NCBI GenBank assembly: GCA_014825775.1
Contig: MVAQ01000041.1
Span: 1-64,000, forward strand
DNA: 64,000 bases
Direction of reading: 5' to 3'
From: Krasilnikovozyma curviuscula
Lineage: Eukaryota > Basidiomycota > Tremellomycetes > Cystofilobasidiales > Mrakiaceae
The position numbers and the translations under genes were made by a program. Shown here in pieces: positions 35,656 to 46,990 of this stretch (position 1 is its first letter; the number at the start of each line of letters is the position of its first letter). The notes beneath the pieces were generated by a model, which had not been told where the DNA came from, did no database searches, and saw nothing but the letters and a program-made list of their open reading frames with translations.

Positions 35656-38198
35656 TTACTTCTGGACTTGAAGCACCGGGAGAACGGCGACAGCTTCACC
35701 CGCTTTCTCGTCCTTGACATCATCCTCAGCGCTCACACGTTCCTCTACACCTTCCTCAAGCCCTACTGGTCTGCCACCCTCCAAAGCATAAATTTTCTCG
35801 TCTCTATCGGCCAAGATCTTGATGGCGACCATGATGAACAGAGCGGCGATACAGAAGCCAAAGGTCGCTGGGAAACCTTTTCGGAAGGTAGGACCACTGT
35901 CATTAGGTAGTGCGAAGAGAGTTAGGATTTCAAGGTAGTATTCAGAAGTTATAGCGTGATGACCTACTCGGTTTGTACTGTTGTAGGCAGAGCGATGAGG
36001 CCATTTAGGAGTGGCGATCAGCGCTGTGGCATTCATTAAGGAGCAGGCCGATGGAGTGGAGAAAACGTACAGAAAATGATCAAAGGCATCCAAGCAGCAA
36101 CCATGTATTGCATTCCATTGCAGCTTGAAAGTACAAGAGCACGCTCCTTCGGATGATGCAGATTAGGCAGAGTGAGCGTGGCAATCAAGAGAAGCCAAGG
36201 TAAGCGACTGACCTCATTATCGTGTCTGCAAACCTCCTGCAACCAACTATAAAAGACAGCAGTCATAAGCTGCACTCCACCGGTCATGAAAGCAAATTGC
36301 TAAAAAAAAGACACATATATATTAAATGTTGATGTTAGAATGAGGGTGGATCAGCGGAAGATAAAGCAAAGAGGCAGCGTACTTTAAGCGGGTTGGATTT
36401 GGGGTAGACAGCAAGAATTCCGTTCGGGATCAAGCTATAGAGCAGTGGAATGAAGACCCTGAAAGGGAGAGTTTTGTTTTAAAATGTCAGAAACTGGAAT
36501 TTCAGAAAACAGCAGATTGTCTTAGACTTGACACACCAAGTGAACCTTTGAGCCGTCAAGTCACTCAAAAATCCCCACATGAAGATCGCAAAAGCAGAGA
36601 TCAAGTCGGCACACGATGGAATCACGTTTCTGTAGTCGACAGAATAACCTTGGGCCTTAAGCCAGATAGCAAAGTATGAGGATGCTTGGCAACCGGTTCC
36701 ATAAAGCACATAGCCAAGGACGAAGAGATACCAGTGCCATCGACCAAAGACGCGCTTGATAATGTTCCAGCTGAGAGGTTGAGGTTTTGCCTTTTGAGCG
36801 TTGGCGCATCGTTCGAGGGCGAGGACGCGCTCCTCTGGAGTGAGATACCAGACACGGGTGTTTGTTGGGAAGTCTGGCAGGAGGCAGAAAATGGCGATTC
36901 CGCAGGGCAGAGTCATACATCCACAGATCTAGAGCCGCCAGAGAAAGGAAAGTAGAGCGGAAAAGTTGGAGGACAGTCAGTGAGAAAAATTCCTCTAAAC
37001 TCAACAACCCTTTGGTAACGGCAACGTACAATGTACAGCCTGTGTGATACCGTCAGAGGGGGCATTTAGTCATTCATTCTGCTTCCTACTTGGCTAAGAC
37101 CAAGGGATGCGACGTACCATCTCCATCCTGCTATTCCGAGTCGACCGTCCAAGGTCGAGTAAATTGCAGCTTGAAGGTAGCCAGAGAAGGCAGCACCGAG
37201 AGATCCGGTCATATGCATGATACAAGCTGGGTCGAAAGGCAAGAAAAACCAATTCCAGGTCAGTGCACGCACTATGTTGAACAGGAGAAGTTTTAGTCAA
37301 GGATGCAGCACATACCTCTCTTGGCCAGTTCATGCTTGTTGTACCAGGACCCCATCAAGAACAGCATGCACGGGAAGAAGCTGCTCTCGAACAAGCCGAC
37401 CAGGAATCTGAATGCGTACATCTGCCGAGAGTTTGTTACACCAGCTTGAGCGAAAGTCCACACACCCCACCCAATCTCACAAAATGCCAGCCACCAGGAG
37501 GGTCTGACTTTCTGGACGATCATGGTTGAAGGCACTTGCCTAGAATAGTCCCAAATATTGGGTTAAGAGCGCCGTTAGTTGCCATACCGAATCTTATCGG
37601 TAATACGAAAAGACTGACATGATAGCATAAGCAATCGTGTACATTGTGCCCATCTTAACATTGGACAAAAATAGAAAGGATATCGGTGTGAGTCAGGAAC
37701 AACGAAGGAATGAAAAGAAACTCAGGCCGCCGGTGTTTTTGTTGATACTCACCAAAGTATACTCATTTCCGAAAATGCCCAAATCTTCCTTCATTCCTGA
37801 CACATAAGCTTTGGCCAAGTTACTTTGGTCGATAGACTGAAACAAACCGACAAAGCCACCCTGTCAGTGCTCGGGTCTCTGGAGGTTCAAATCCCAGCCA
37901 GAGGCTTACCTTCATGAACCAACCGAAACAACAGCAGATGAGGATACCTGTAGACACGAGTCGTATGGGTGAGCGGGATCAAGGGGGAAACATCAGAGAA
38001 ATGGCGACGGGTAGACTAACCGAAGTCGAGCTTTCTAACCAGCCTTCGTTCTTCTGGGCTCTTGTCATCGTTATCCCAGATATATCTTCTGAACTGGAAT
38101 GACGCACACCAGAAAGTGAGATCTGGTTCTCAATACATCGTCGGAGAGAAGAATTAGGGAGGCATTACCTTTTGGAAAAAAGTCACTTTGGCCTCCAT
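35656..38198 (-). CDS. MFS permease, allantoate/anion:cation symporter (Dal5-like) family
   Basis: Twelve-helix plasma-membrane transporter for a small organic anion such as allantoate, ureidosuccinate, a vitamin or a dipeptide. The ATG at 38196-38198 gives MEAKVTFFQK, spliced to FRRYIWDNDDKSPEERRLVRKLDF. Characteristic segments are SIDQSNLAKAYVSGMKEDLG, NEYTLMGTMYTIAYAIMSVPS, FRFLVGLFESSFFPCMLFLMGSWY, MTGSLGAAFSGYLQAAIYSTLDG, GIAGWRW, FPTNTRVWYLTPEERVLALER, GYVLYGTGCQASSYFAIWLKAQGYSV and ERALVLSSCNGMQYMVAAWMP. The C-terminus FPATFGFCIAALFIMVAIKI leads to a cytosolic acidic tail ending VQK at 35656. SIDQSNLAKAYVSGM is a family hallmark. About 500 residues. It is divergent from the nitrilase gene with 315 bases between starts. 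The splice between 35880 and 36000 is uncertain. Substrate is unknown. Confidence 0.85.
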
Positions 38199-38513
38199 TA
38201 TGTCGCTGTGAAATTGAAAGGCAGCAAAATTCTGGAGAGGGTTTTAAAATTAGGGAATGATGGTTAAGCTTTCTTTTATACAATCCTTGGCGGGTCCTCG
38301 TTCCCTATCTGCCGTTCTGTGGTTGGCGAGGCGGCCTCGCTCGGGCGGTCCTGTAGGCTGAGCGCGAAAATCAACCTCGTCGGAAGGTAAGCTCCACCGA
38401 CGTCCGCCGACGTATATCTGAAGCACAATCCCCTTGCTCTTCACTCCCTTCTGGTTCTAATCGACATCATCCTCTTTCTTTCGTTTGAGTTTCCCCCAGC
38501 CCTTCCTTGCGTG
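38199..38513. promoter_or_regulatory. Divergent promoter of MFS permease and nitrilase
   Basis: The 315-base gap is GC-richer than its surroundings and holds several CGG/CCG triplets. One arrangement is an inverted pair, CGG at 38381-38383 and CCG at 38397-38399 with 13 bases between, as bound by Zn2Cys6 dimers. A Zn2Cys6 regulator is encoded at 39893-42622. Regulation is hypothetical. Confidence 0.35.
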
Positions 38514-39779
38514 ATGACCAAAGCCGCCATTATCCAAATCTGCTCAACAGAGTCTCCAGTTGACAACTTGGCAACTTCAGAAGCTGTTATCAGGAAAGCT
38601 GTTGCAGATGGTGCTCAAGTTTGCTTCTTACCAGAAGCTGTAAGTTCTAATGGAGCATCGTGCAGCACTTGCCTCCCCTCTCATGGAAATAGATCTTAAC
38701 AAGCTTCGCTTTCTCAGGCTGATTTCAAAGTGGCTGATGCTCATCAATGCTTCATACTCTCTCCTCCTTTGTCGAAGCACGAGTATACTCTTGGTCTCCA
38801 GCGTCTTGCGAAAGAGCTGAAGGTGCAGATCCATGCTGGCATCCATAACGTAGACGAAGACAGAAACGAATCAGACTCTGAGAGGGTCTGGAACACTATG
38901 GTAGTCATTGGAGAAAATGGTGAGTTGATTGAAGACTACAAGAAGGTAAGCGTTCAAGAGTGTTCTTGGATCGTGCAAACTTATGACCTAGGAGTCAAAC
39001 TCTAACTCAAATTGGATCTTCTTCTGTAGATCCATCTCTTCGACATCACTCTCCCTGGGACAGCAACTGAACCACCAAAGAAGACTGGAGAATCTGTCAG
39101 AATGATGCCCGGGTCTGTGATCCCAGCTCCTGTTGACTCGCCAATTGGAAAGATTGGGGTCGAGATCTGTTATGACATCAGGTGCGTTCGTTCCCCGTCG
39201 ACTGCAGCCTTTCCAATCAACTCGAATACTAATTTAGCTTTTCTGGATGTTACAGGTTCCCAGAGCTTCATGCAGCTCACCGAAAGAATGGAGTCGACAT
39301 CATCTCCATCGGTTCAGCTTTCACTCTCAAAACTGGACGAGACCACTGGCCGACCATGCTACGATCTATTGCAATCATGTACCAGGTATACGTAATTGCA
39401 AGTGCACAAGCGTGAGTTAAACGTTCTTTGAAGGTTCGCCTACATGAATCTGGTCTTTTGACGCTTACAAGGTTGTTGTGCTGTCAGTGGAACACACTCG
39501 CCTGGAAGGGCATCGTGGGGTGAATCTCTCGTGTTCGATCCCTGGGGTACGCAGCTCGTTAGACTCGAGAGCTATGATGATTACCAAGGCGACAAGATGA
39601 TGCGTGAGTGTCTCGCCTGGTATTATGGACCTCACTTAAACACTGACGGAGGCTATCATTATCTCCCAGCTATGCCTGCTACCTACGCCATATTTGACGT
39701 CGATTTGGAGAAAATATCTGAAACTAGAAAGCTGATTCCTTTAGAGAGTCAGAAGAGATGGGACGTTTATGGCGCTTGA
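38514..39779 (+). CDS. Nitrilase-family amidase, Nit1/deaminated-glutathione-amidase-like
   Basis: Carbon-nitrogen hydrolase of the Nit branch; the nearest activity is repair hydrolysis of deaminated glutathione to alpha-ketoglutarate and Cys-Gly, though other amides are possible. The ATG at 38514 gives MTKAAIIQICSTESPVDNLA. The catalytic triad is visible: Glu in CFLPEA (about residue 43), Lys in EDYKKIHLFDI and Cys in IGKIGVEICYDIRFPELHAA. Other family marks are IHAGIHNV, SIGSAFTLKTGRDHW, MLRSIAIMYQVYVIASAQ and SWGESLVFDPWG. A 66-base intron (39604-39669), a multiple of three with no stop, probably separates DKMM from PMPATYAIFDVDLEKI; retention would insert 22 residues. The chain ends WDVYGA. 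About 300 residues. It shares a promoter with an MFS permease and is convergent with a Zn2Cys6 regulator 113 bases downstream. Confidence 0.88.
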
Positions 39780-39892
39780 TTGGGGGTTGAAGGATACTCA
39801 GTTTCAAGAACCTTGGATATTCATCAGTCATGGCAAAAATATAATGACATACAGGCAAACTTTCAAAATAAAATTGTGAAAATGTATTACAA

Positions 39893-42622
39893 CTACTGTT
39901 GGGAACTCATCAGATCAAAGAAAGAAGACCACTCCATGGTCTGACCATCGCCCGCAGGCGACTGCATAGTCAACTGTTGAGGAGAGCTTTCGAACCATAA
40001 CCCCCTCATGATCTCACTTGGAGATGTGATCTGATTCAGGGACTCACCAACCTGGGCCGCACCTCCAGCATCGCCTTGTGCAAGAGCGAAGTCGAAGGAA
40101 GTTGTTGCGTCGGATGGCACATTCTTCGGCGGGGGATGCGGAAGGTTACTTTGGACTTGAGGACGATCTGGAAGGCTGTTGCTACTAAGCAAAACATCAC
40201 TCAGGATCTTAAACATGGTCATGTACCGCTTCGTGTAAGGCCAGCTGGTGGTGAAGGCATCGAAGAGGGCGTTGCAACGGGCGATGTGCCCCAAGGCTTC
40301 GGCTCGGGAAGTAGTTTTGTCCACTTCGATAACGGAATAGAGAAGAGAGGTAGAAACTGCGAAAATCTGGTATACGTGGACGTAGTTTAGGCCGATACGG
40401 TGATCTATGGAAGGGATCAAGCAAATTGGGTACTCAGCGCCGACAGAAACATGCAGGAGAAAAAAAGACGTACTCTGATGCAAGAAGTGATAATGATCAA
40501 TGCAAGTAATTGAAGATGTATTCAGCTGCAGCAAGCTAGCCTTCGATGGTTTCGGTATTCTAGTTCCAAGCGGTGATTTCAGATCATATTGTCAGCATAA
40601 AAGCACACAACGGAGTAAATGTGGAGGAGCGTCACTCACGTTGGTGACGGTCGATGAACCACCGTCAATGCCATGTGATACATCAGACTGCAGAACAGCC
40701 CCCTATAGACCTTGAAGTTCGCTCCCTCGCCCGTGTTGTCCGTGCTCGACGACACCGCCTGAGGACATCCAGCGTACCACCGGTCAAGCTTGTGCACCAG
40801 CCCTTCTACAAGCGCTTCTTTATCCGAAGAAGACAGGTTGGTCGGTGGCTTGATGGGGTACAGGATCTCCATGATCTGGGCGCTGAGTCGTCGGTATTCA
40901 GTCGTTTGGTTCGCCAGCCGGACATGGGCGGCCCCGTCGAAGAGGATACCCATCTCTACGGTAGGCATCTCGATGTCAATGTCCTCATCTCTAATGCCAA
41001 TAGGTTTGCCTAAGCCATTGTTGATAATTGCGAGTTAACATATGATGTTATCGAGCGAGGAAATTATACACTTACCTAGGGTAACAGAACACAGTCTGTC
41101 GATCGAGTACAAGGACCAGAATACACGCCTCCGACGTTCTACTTCTCTATCAGAAAGAGCTACAGTCTGTGATGGAGACAACTTTCGATTCATGTTGAGC
41201 GACAGAGCCAGTCGGTTAGCCATGCCGACGATGTACCATTGGGAAGGCCCTCGCGGTTCGTACATCGCACTCCGAGCTAGTAGCACCAAGTTCTGAAGAG
41301 CAGTCTTGAAAATTGTTTACTGATTAGTTCAGATTATAAGGCGACATTTAGAGAAGGGGGCAGACAAGATCTTCCTTCACGATTGCTTGGGACATCACCG
41401 ACATGGCCCGATCTCGGTACGGGATACTAGTTCCTCGAGGTTTTCTTTCCATTCTTTGAAGAGAGAGATACGCCAAGTGGAATACTGTTTAAACCCCAGG
41501 TAACCCTGTCAGAACCAAGGGTTTTTGGTCAAAGTCAACACAGCGACATAGGACTCACCCATGAAGTATCGGAAAACAACAACGGAATCAACATGTAATC
41601 CAGGGCCACCAGAGTCACCAACTCCATTCTCCCCATGATATAGCGCATCCATCTCAGCGGTCAGCAGGTCCTTCTCGTAGAGCGGCGTTGCAAAGTAGTT
41701 GAGAAAGTATTCATGTAGAAGATGCTTCGCTTCAGAGTATGGCGGGAAAGGAGTCAATGAGCTGCCAATTATCGATCCTATGGGAGAAGTAGCAGGTGCT
41801 TGTTCTTCGTCTTCGTCAGAATAAGTGCCGTCGTCGCGGACGGAATCCTCAACCGAAAGGTTCTCAAAGCTGAGATGCTGAGAAGGAGGATAGGTCGTGC
41901 TTTTGAGATTCAAGATTGCTCGTTGAACTTCATACACCGGAGAGATGGAGATGCCATCCAGGAGTCGGCCCTTCGGTTGGGATTGTGATGAGTGTTGAAA
42001 GTCGAAGGATGAAGGGGAAGTGGACGAGGTCGCTCGTGAATGAGAGTGAGATCGGATGGGAATAGGACCTGAATGCGATGCTGTTGGAAAGGCAGCTCTT
42101 ATAATTTCCTCACGAAGGTCGTGGTCAAGGTGAGGATGAAGTGGGTTGCGCAACGGAGTTAACGCTGTTGGGGGCGGTGTGAGGTTGGAACCACCTGCTT
42201 CTAAGAGTTTGATCCTTTCTTCAAGGACACGATTCTTTTCTTGAAGCTCCATATTCAGTCTCTTCAGTTTCACAACTTGGCTGGTGAGAGCAACACGCGG
42301 TGAAAATGAATGTCAGCAAGCTGCCGGACACCCCCTCCCGTTTCCCAGCATGGACTCACGCGGTCAAGGTAGTGTCTATACGTCCCTCGTCATACGAGCA
42401 GGGCGCCTGGGCCTGCAAGCAACTCGTGCAAGACGGTTTGAGCTTGTCACAGCGGCGTTTCCTGACGGGACAAAGAAAAGCGGTCATTTTCAACACGGCC
42501 CTCCCCTCTTTGCTTCGAACTGACCTGTTATGACATCTGCTACAGGCTGTTGATGGATTCTTGAGGGACTTCTCAGAGTGAGAGACCAGGCTGGACTGGC
42601 TCGAGCATGACGAAGAGGCCAT
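39893..42622 (-). CDS. Zn2Cys6 fungal transcription factor
   Basis: Nuclear regulator with an N-terminal zinc cluster and a fungal-specific transcription factor domain. The ATG at 42620-42622 gives MASSSCSSQSSLVSHSEKS. The cluster is split by an intron: ACSRCHNR joins KRRCDKLKPSCTSC and LQAQAPC, giving six cysteines spaced 2-6-6-2-6. A leucine-rich coiled coil follows (VVKLKRLNMELQEKNRVLEERIKLLE), suggesting dimerisation. A Ser/Pro linker leads to the regulatory domain: PPYSEAKHLLHEYFLNYFATPLYEKD, MANRLALSLNMNRKL, RRRRVFWSLYSIDRLCSVTLGK (the family-typical switch motif) and LYHMALTVVHRPSPT. The C-terminus ends FDLMSSQQ at 39893. Probably 650-750 residues. Its target genes are unknown; the adjacent nitrilase, MFS and NmrA-like genes are natural candidates. 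Confidence 0.9.
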
Positions 42623-43219
42623 TCGGGTTGGGCCACCAGACTAAGTGCACCACCGGTTATCTCCTAGGTGTAAGCGAGAGCAGTGATACTGGGACTGGCA
42701 CCTTTGAGGGTCGACTCAAGGTTGTCTGCGGTGAAGGTAGGTGAAGCCTCACTCAATCCTCATAAGGCGTCAGGTTTCGCTTCAATGTTACGAGGTGGAC
42801 TTCTGGCTCGCTGCGCCTTGACTGTTACTCCTCCATATGTCTGAGAGTCAGACTCTGCTTTCTTCTTATCTTCCAACTGGCGGCTGGGAGCTTACCGGCT
42901 ACCGCAGATCCAGAGGTAGTTCAGCGTGGCGAGCGTGTTTACTTTTTTTTTTCTTTTTCTTTCTTTCGTCAGTTTGTCGTCGAAAGAGAGCTTGCATATC
43001 ATCAGTGTGTCTATCAACTAATTCAAACAGCTGTCACTTCCCCTGATTATGCTTTCGTAGCTGTAATATTGGTTTCTTTGGGAGGAGGCGGAGTCGTGCG
43101 ACCGAGTCGGCGGAATGTGGCGACCACTGCTTCTAAACGCCTGACAAAACGACTTCCACTGCTGGACAATCTTTACTTTCTACACCCATCTCCACTTTTC
43201 GGTTTCTTCCTCCTAAGTC
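42623..43219. promoter_or_regulatory. Divergent promoter of Zn2Cys6 regulator and NmrA-like gene
   Basis: A 597-base gap between divergent starts. It contains a CGG-CTA-CCG palindrome at 42896-42904, a CCG-AGT-CGG-CGG cluster at 43102-43113, and a pyrimidine tract at 42942-42967. The CGG/CCG pairs are the kind of site bound by Zn2Cys6 factors and could serve autoregulation; this is inference. The open frame at 42837-43046 has no domain. Confidence 0.35.
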
Positions 43220-44554
43220 ATGACTATCGATCCAGCTCCCATCAAGTTCGCTGTTGTCAATGGAAAGGTAATATTCATCTGATCTCAGTCTTGTTCGACC
43301 AACCAGTACTTTTATCCATAGTTCTTCAGATCTATTAACTCCAACCTCTTCTCATCCCAGTACAAGACTGGTGCTCCCATTTTACAGGAGCTAGTCAAAG
43401 TCCCAGGAGTGGAAGTCAGGATTGCACTTGCTGCTGGGAAGCCAGTTCACAAGTTCTACTACCCCCTCTTTGAAGCTGGTGTCAAAGTCTACGGTAGCAG
43501 CGACATGAAGGAGTAAGCATATCCTACAAGCTTGTTCTACGGCTGCTGGTCTTTGCTAGAACTTCTCTGATCTTGAACTACAACTGGGCAGGATGTTCGA
43601 AGGTGTCGATGTCGTCCTCTGCTTCACCGCGTCTTACGCCGGCCTCGAAGGACAAAAGACTAAAGTGATGGATCTTGCTAAAGAAGCGGGAGTGAAGCTC
43701 TTTGTACCCTGCGAGTTCTCGCTCGAGTTCAACGCCGCGAAAGCGGTCGATCTCATCCGCTTGAGGAAGGAGGCGATTGATAGGGGCAAGGAGATCGGGT
43801 TGCCTATGCTCAGAGTTGTAAATGGTCTTGTTTTGGAGAACTTTGTGACTGAGTGAGCGAAACTGTTTCTCTGATGCTGCTCAATGCATCGTAATTCTCA
43901 TCGTTTCGATTCTTCTCCACTACACTTCCCATCAGCGCATCGCAACATCCATTCATTCCAGCCGAAGTCTCTTCATTCAACTGGAAACTTGAAGATAAAA
44001 AAGTGCATATCATTGGTTCTGGAAAAGTTGTACGTCTATCTTTTCTTGTCCAGTGTCAATGTATAATGTAAGCGATCGCCTGACTCTGCCATCTTGCCTT
44101 CGATTATTTCCAATCAGCCTGCCAGCTGGGTCTCCGTATCCTACCTTGCCAAATGGTTCGTGCACTATATCACCACAACTTCCCTGTCGACGCTCCAAAC
44201 CGTTGGCACTGTCGTCCTCGAGGGCGAGACCCTCACACAGCTCGACGTCGTCGACATGTGGGAGAAGAAACACGGAGAGAAGCTCGAGGTCACGTTTGGT
44301 GACCTTGCTGAAGCCGAAGAGAAGGTTGTTGCTAGCGGGGTGAAGAATTATTGGACAGAGTACCCTCTGTTTATGCAGGTATGTAACTCGATCTGGCGCA
44401 ATACGAACATCTTGATTTGTGTTTGCTGTTGCTTACTCTCGACCTTCTTTGAACCTGATAGGTTGAGGTTGCTAAAGGAAATGGAAAGCTGTCTCTCCCT
44501 CCAACCAATACTTCATACTCTGGTCCAATCCCATCGATTGCAGATGCCCTCTGA
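43220..44554 (+). CDS. NmrA/isoflavone-reductase-like NAD(P)-binding protein
   Basis: Atypical short-chain dehydrogenase-like protein; family members are reductases or redox-sensing regulators such as NmrA. The ATG at 43220 gives MTIDPAPIKFAVVNGK, then an intron (donor 43268). Two acceptors 6 bases apart give either VVNGKYKTGAPILQELV or VVNGKTGAPILQELV; the second fits the Rossmann glycine pattern better. Following segments are VEVRIALAAGKPVHKFYYPLFEAGVKVYG, MFEGVDVVLCFTASYAGLEGQ, AKEAGVKLFVPCEFSLEF and RKEAIDRGKEIGLPMLRVVNGLVLENF. Exons after that encode VSSFNWKLEDKKVHIIGSGK, PASWVSVSYLAKWFVHYI, LEGETLTQLDVVDMWEKKHGEKLEV and finally PIPSIADAL. The stop is at 44554. About 310 residues. It is divergent from the Zn2Cys6 regulator gene. 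Confidence 0.8.
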
Positions 44555-44806
44555 AATCGAACACACCGATACTAGATGCCTTAGTGTACCAGTGATTAAT
44601 CTTGGTTGAAGACTTATTTACACTTTCAAGACATCAAATTGCTATTGCGAGTATCTAGGCACGTGAAAAGACAGTACGATCGAGAAATATCTACCTTCGT
44701 CAGTCCCTTTATACACCTCAAAAGCAACGGAAATAAAGAAGTCTTTTCACGTAACAAGAATGAAAAGAAGGAACTACAAGCGACAGGATGTCAGATTGGG
44801 CTCACT

Positions 44807-46639
44807 TTAGTTTGATTTGACGAAAGCGGGTAAACTTACGAAGATGATCAAAACTCCGAAAATTTTAAGCATCAGCCATCTTTAGCAGGCCAAGCAAAGT
44901 TTTTTGGTTAGAAGTGACAAGAGGCTCAAATGATAAGGATCGCTCACCTGTTACTGCTGACCGACGCGTAGTATTTCAACAGCTCTCTTTGCGCACCAGA
45001 TACATTACTATCAACGGAACCCGAATCAGTACCTTTGATCAAGGGAAATGAGAGTAAAAAGACCCACTTAGAGATATCAGTCGTATCAGCGTCGATCCTC
45101 TGAACCGTTTCGGCTTGTTCAGCGACCATGTTGGCGAGCTGGGAGAAGATGGTGCCCAGTTCTGCAATTGTGGATTCGATCGTCTCAATCGCTGTGGATC
45201 GTTGAGTAATGTAATTGTCCTGAAGCAAGAAGTCAAGGAAATCTCGTCAAAGAATGATCACGAGATGGACTCCTAGAAAAGAATGTAGCCGAAAATGTAC
45301 CTGTTGCTCAACCATCTGCATCCTCATGAATTCTTCCCCGCCTCTTCCACCATCAACACCGGACGAATCACCCATATCTAAAGCGAGATAATCACCATTT
45401 GAGCGAGGTGCAGATCTGCCGTTGACTTCAACTGGGTAGCCGTTGGGCGAGGTCGGGCGAGTGGAAGGTGGTGGCTGAGAGAGGATAGAATCTGGAGAAA
45501 TCACAGGATCCCAGGTTACATCAACCGAAGTAACGAAAGAAACTGGTTAAAATTTACTAACGAGACGACGGCCCTGCGGCGTTTGAAGTGGTGTACATGA
45601 ACTGCTCAGTTCGATCCTTTGATGCTTTCATGTTCTACATAACAAACATAATGGCTCAGCCTGAAGCACCAGCGAGCAACGGAATTGACGGATAAAAGAA
45701 GTCAAGAACCCACCTGAGTCCTAATCTCTAACACGTCCTTGAATCCCATTCCCATATTGGCCAATTTGCTCTGCAGCAACATGACGACATTCGAGTTGTG
45801 CTCATCGACCTGCCTTTTCTCTTTATCTTTGTCCTTCCCACCACCGCCTGTTGTCGAGGGCTTCTTTGTGAGTGCTTGGAGTTGGGAAATCTGCTTATTG
45901 AGGTCTGCAATGTCTTGTTTGATGATGTAGGTCAGCTCAGAGATCTCGACGGGTCTGTCGTCGAATAGGGTTTTCCTCTTGGCCACTAGGAACACGCAAG
46001 AACAGTGTTTTTGTCAGTCACCAGCAGAAGATATTCCTCGGAGAGTTCAATGATCGGATAGGGACGGTTGGTACGGGTACGATTAATTGTAGTAAGTTCC
46101 AACTCGGGACTGCAAAATAAGTTTTGACACAATATCTCCAGAAAGCACTACTTCCATTCTGCTATCTTGGTGGGTTCCTCTATCCGAATCTGTATCGGCT
46201 GAAGCCACGGTTCGTAGAGAAGCATATACGCCAGCAAGACAACTCATTTCGACCCGCTGGGCCGTTTGAGAGACAAAACCCCGTTCATATCTATGACCCA
46301 ATACAGCTTGACATGAGTCTTTTGTCTGTATTATACCCTGATAGCCTATCCAACCGTCGACTTCGTCTTCTTGCATGCCTCGCATTCCTCGCGCAGCTCC
46401 TCATGAAACAAACGCTCCCAAACAAGAAAGAATGGGAACATGGACTCACGCTGAGCCAATTTGCTGAGCTTCAGGGTGGTCGAGTTGATATCCTTGGCTA
46501 TAGCAGATGCCATCCTAGCGACCTCGCTCTTTGAACCAGGCTTCGACACGGTCTTGTTACTCTTTGGTAACGCTGACCTCTTTGCTATCGAATCCACGCA
46601 GGATCGCAGCTCCGCTGTCCTGTCCTTGAATGAAGACAT
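44807..46639 (-). CDS. SED5: Syntaxin 5-type Qa-SNARE (Sed5)
   Basis: t-SNARE of the cis-Golgi that receives ER- and Golgi-derived vesicles. The ATG at 46637-46639 gives MSSFKDRTAEL, matching the short N-peptide (DRTxEF-like) that binds the SM protein Sly1. The Habc region follows: AIAKDINSTTLKLSKLAQ, AKRKTLFDDRPVEISELTYIIKQDIADLNKQI, HNSNVVMLLQSKLANMGMGFKDVLEIRTQNMKASKDRTEQF. A Ser/Pro linker (DSILSQPPPSTRPTSPNG) leads to the SNARE helix: YITQRSTAIETIESTIAELGTIFSQLANMV, with the zero-layer Gln in FSQL. The tail helix (WLMLKIFGVLIIFVSLPAFVKSN) ends at 44807. About 380 residues in several exons. It is divergent from the lipase gene with 351 bases between starts. Confidence 0.93.
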
Positions 46640-46990
46640 CCCTCGTCCAGATGAGAGCTTGAATAAGGCTGGAAGCCGGTTGAAGAAGAGGTGCTGGCGA
46701 CTAGCCGTTGGAAGGGACCCAGCTGCAAGGGCAAGAGGTCTTCGTAGGGATGGGGCGTCACACCAGTTGTGAAGAATTCAGGAAGGGTGAAGCAACTAGC
46801 GAGAAATAATGTTTCTGATCAAATATGAATGAAAATGCGTCTACGAAAATGGATAGAAAATATCTTTTTTGTTCGGAACTGTCGTCACTGCAGCCAGCGT
46901 CGTCGTGTGCAATTACCCTCGAACCAATTCGAACACTCTACCTGCCTCGATGGGTCTCGTCTTACTATCATCTGCTGATGGATCTCTTCA
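46640..46990. promoter_or_regulatory. Divergent promoter of SED5 and lipase-domain gene
   Basis: A 351-base gap between divergent start codons. The open frame at 46461-46772 is antisense to the SED5 first exon and shows no domain. No specific site was recognised. Confidence 0.4.

Noticed and set aside
37875..37912. GGTTCAAATCCCAGCC, resembling a tRNA T-arm
   Set aside because: The five-base stem around TTCAAAT does not pair (GGAGG against CCCAG), there is no upstream A/B-box architecture or anticodon arm, and it falls inside an MFS-gene intron.
46124..46534. 136-codon plus-strand open frame inside SED5
   Set aside because: It is antisense to SED5 introns and the first coding exon, with no domain.
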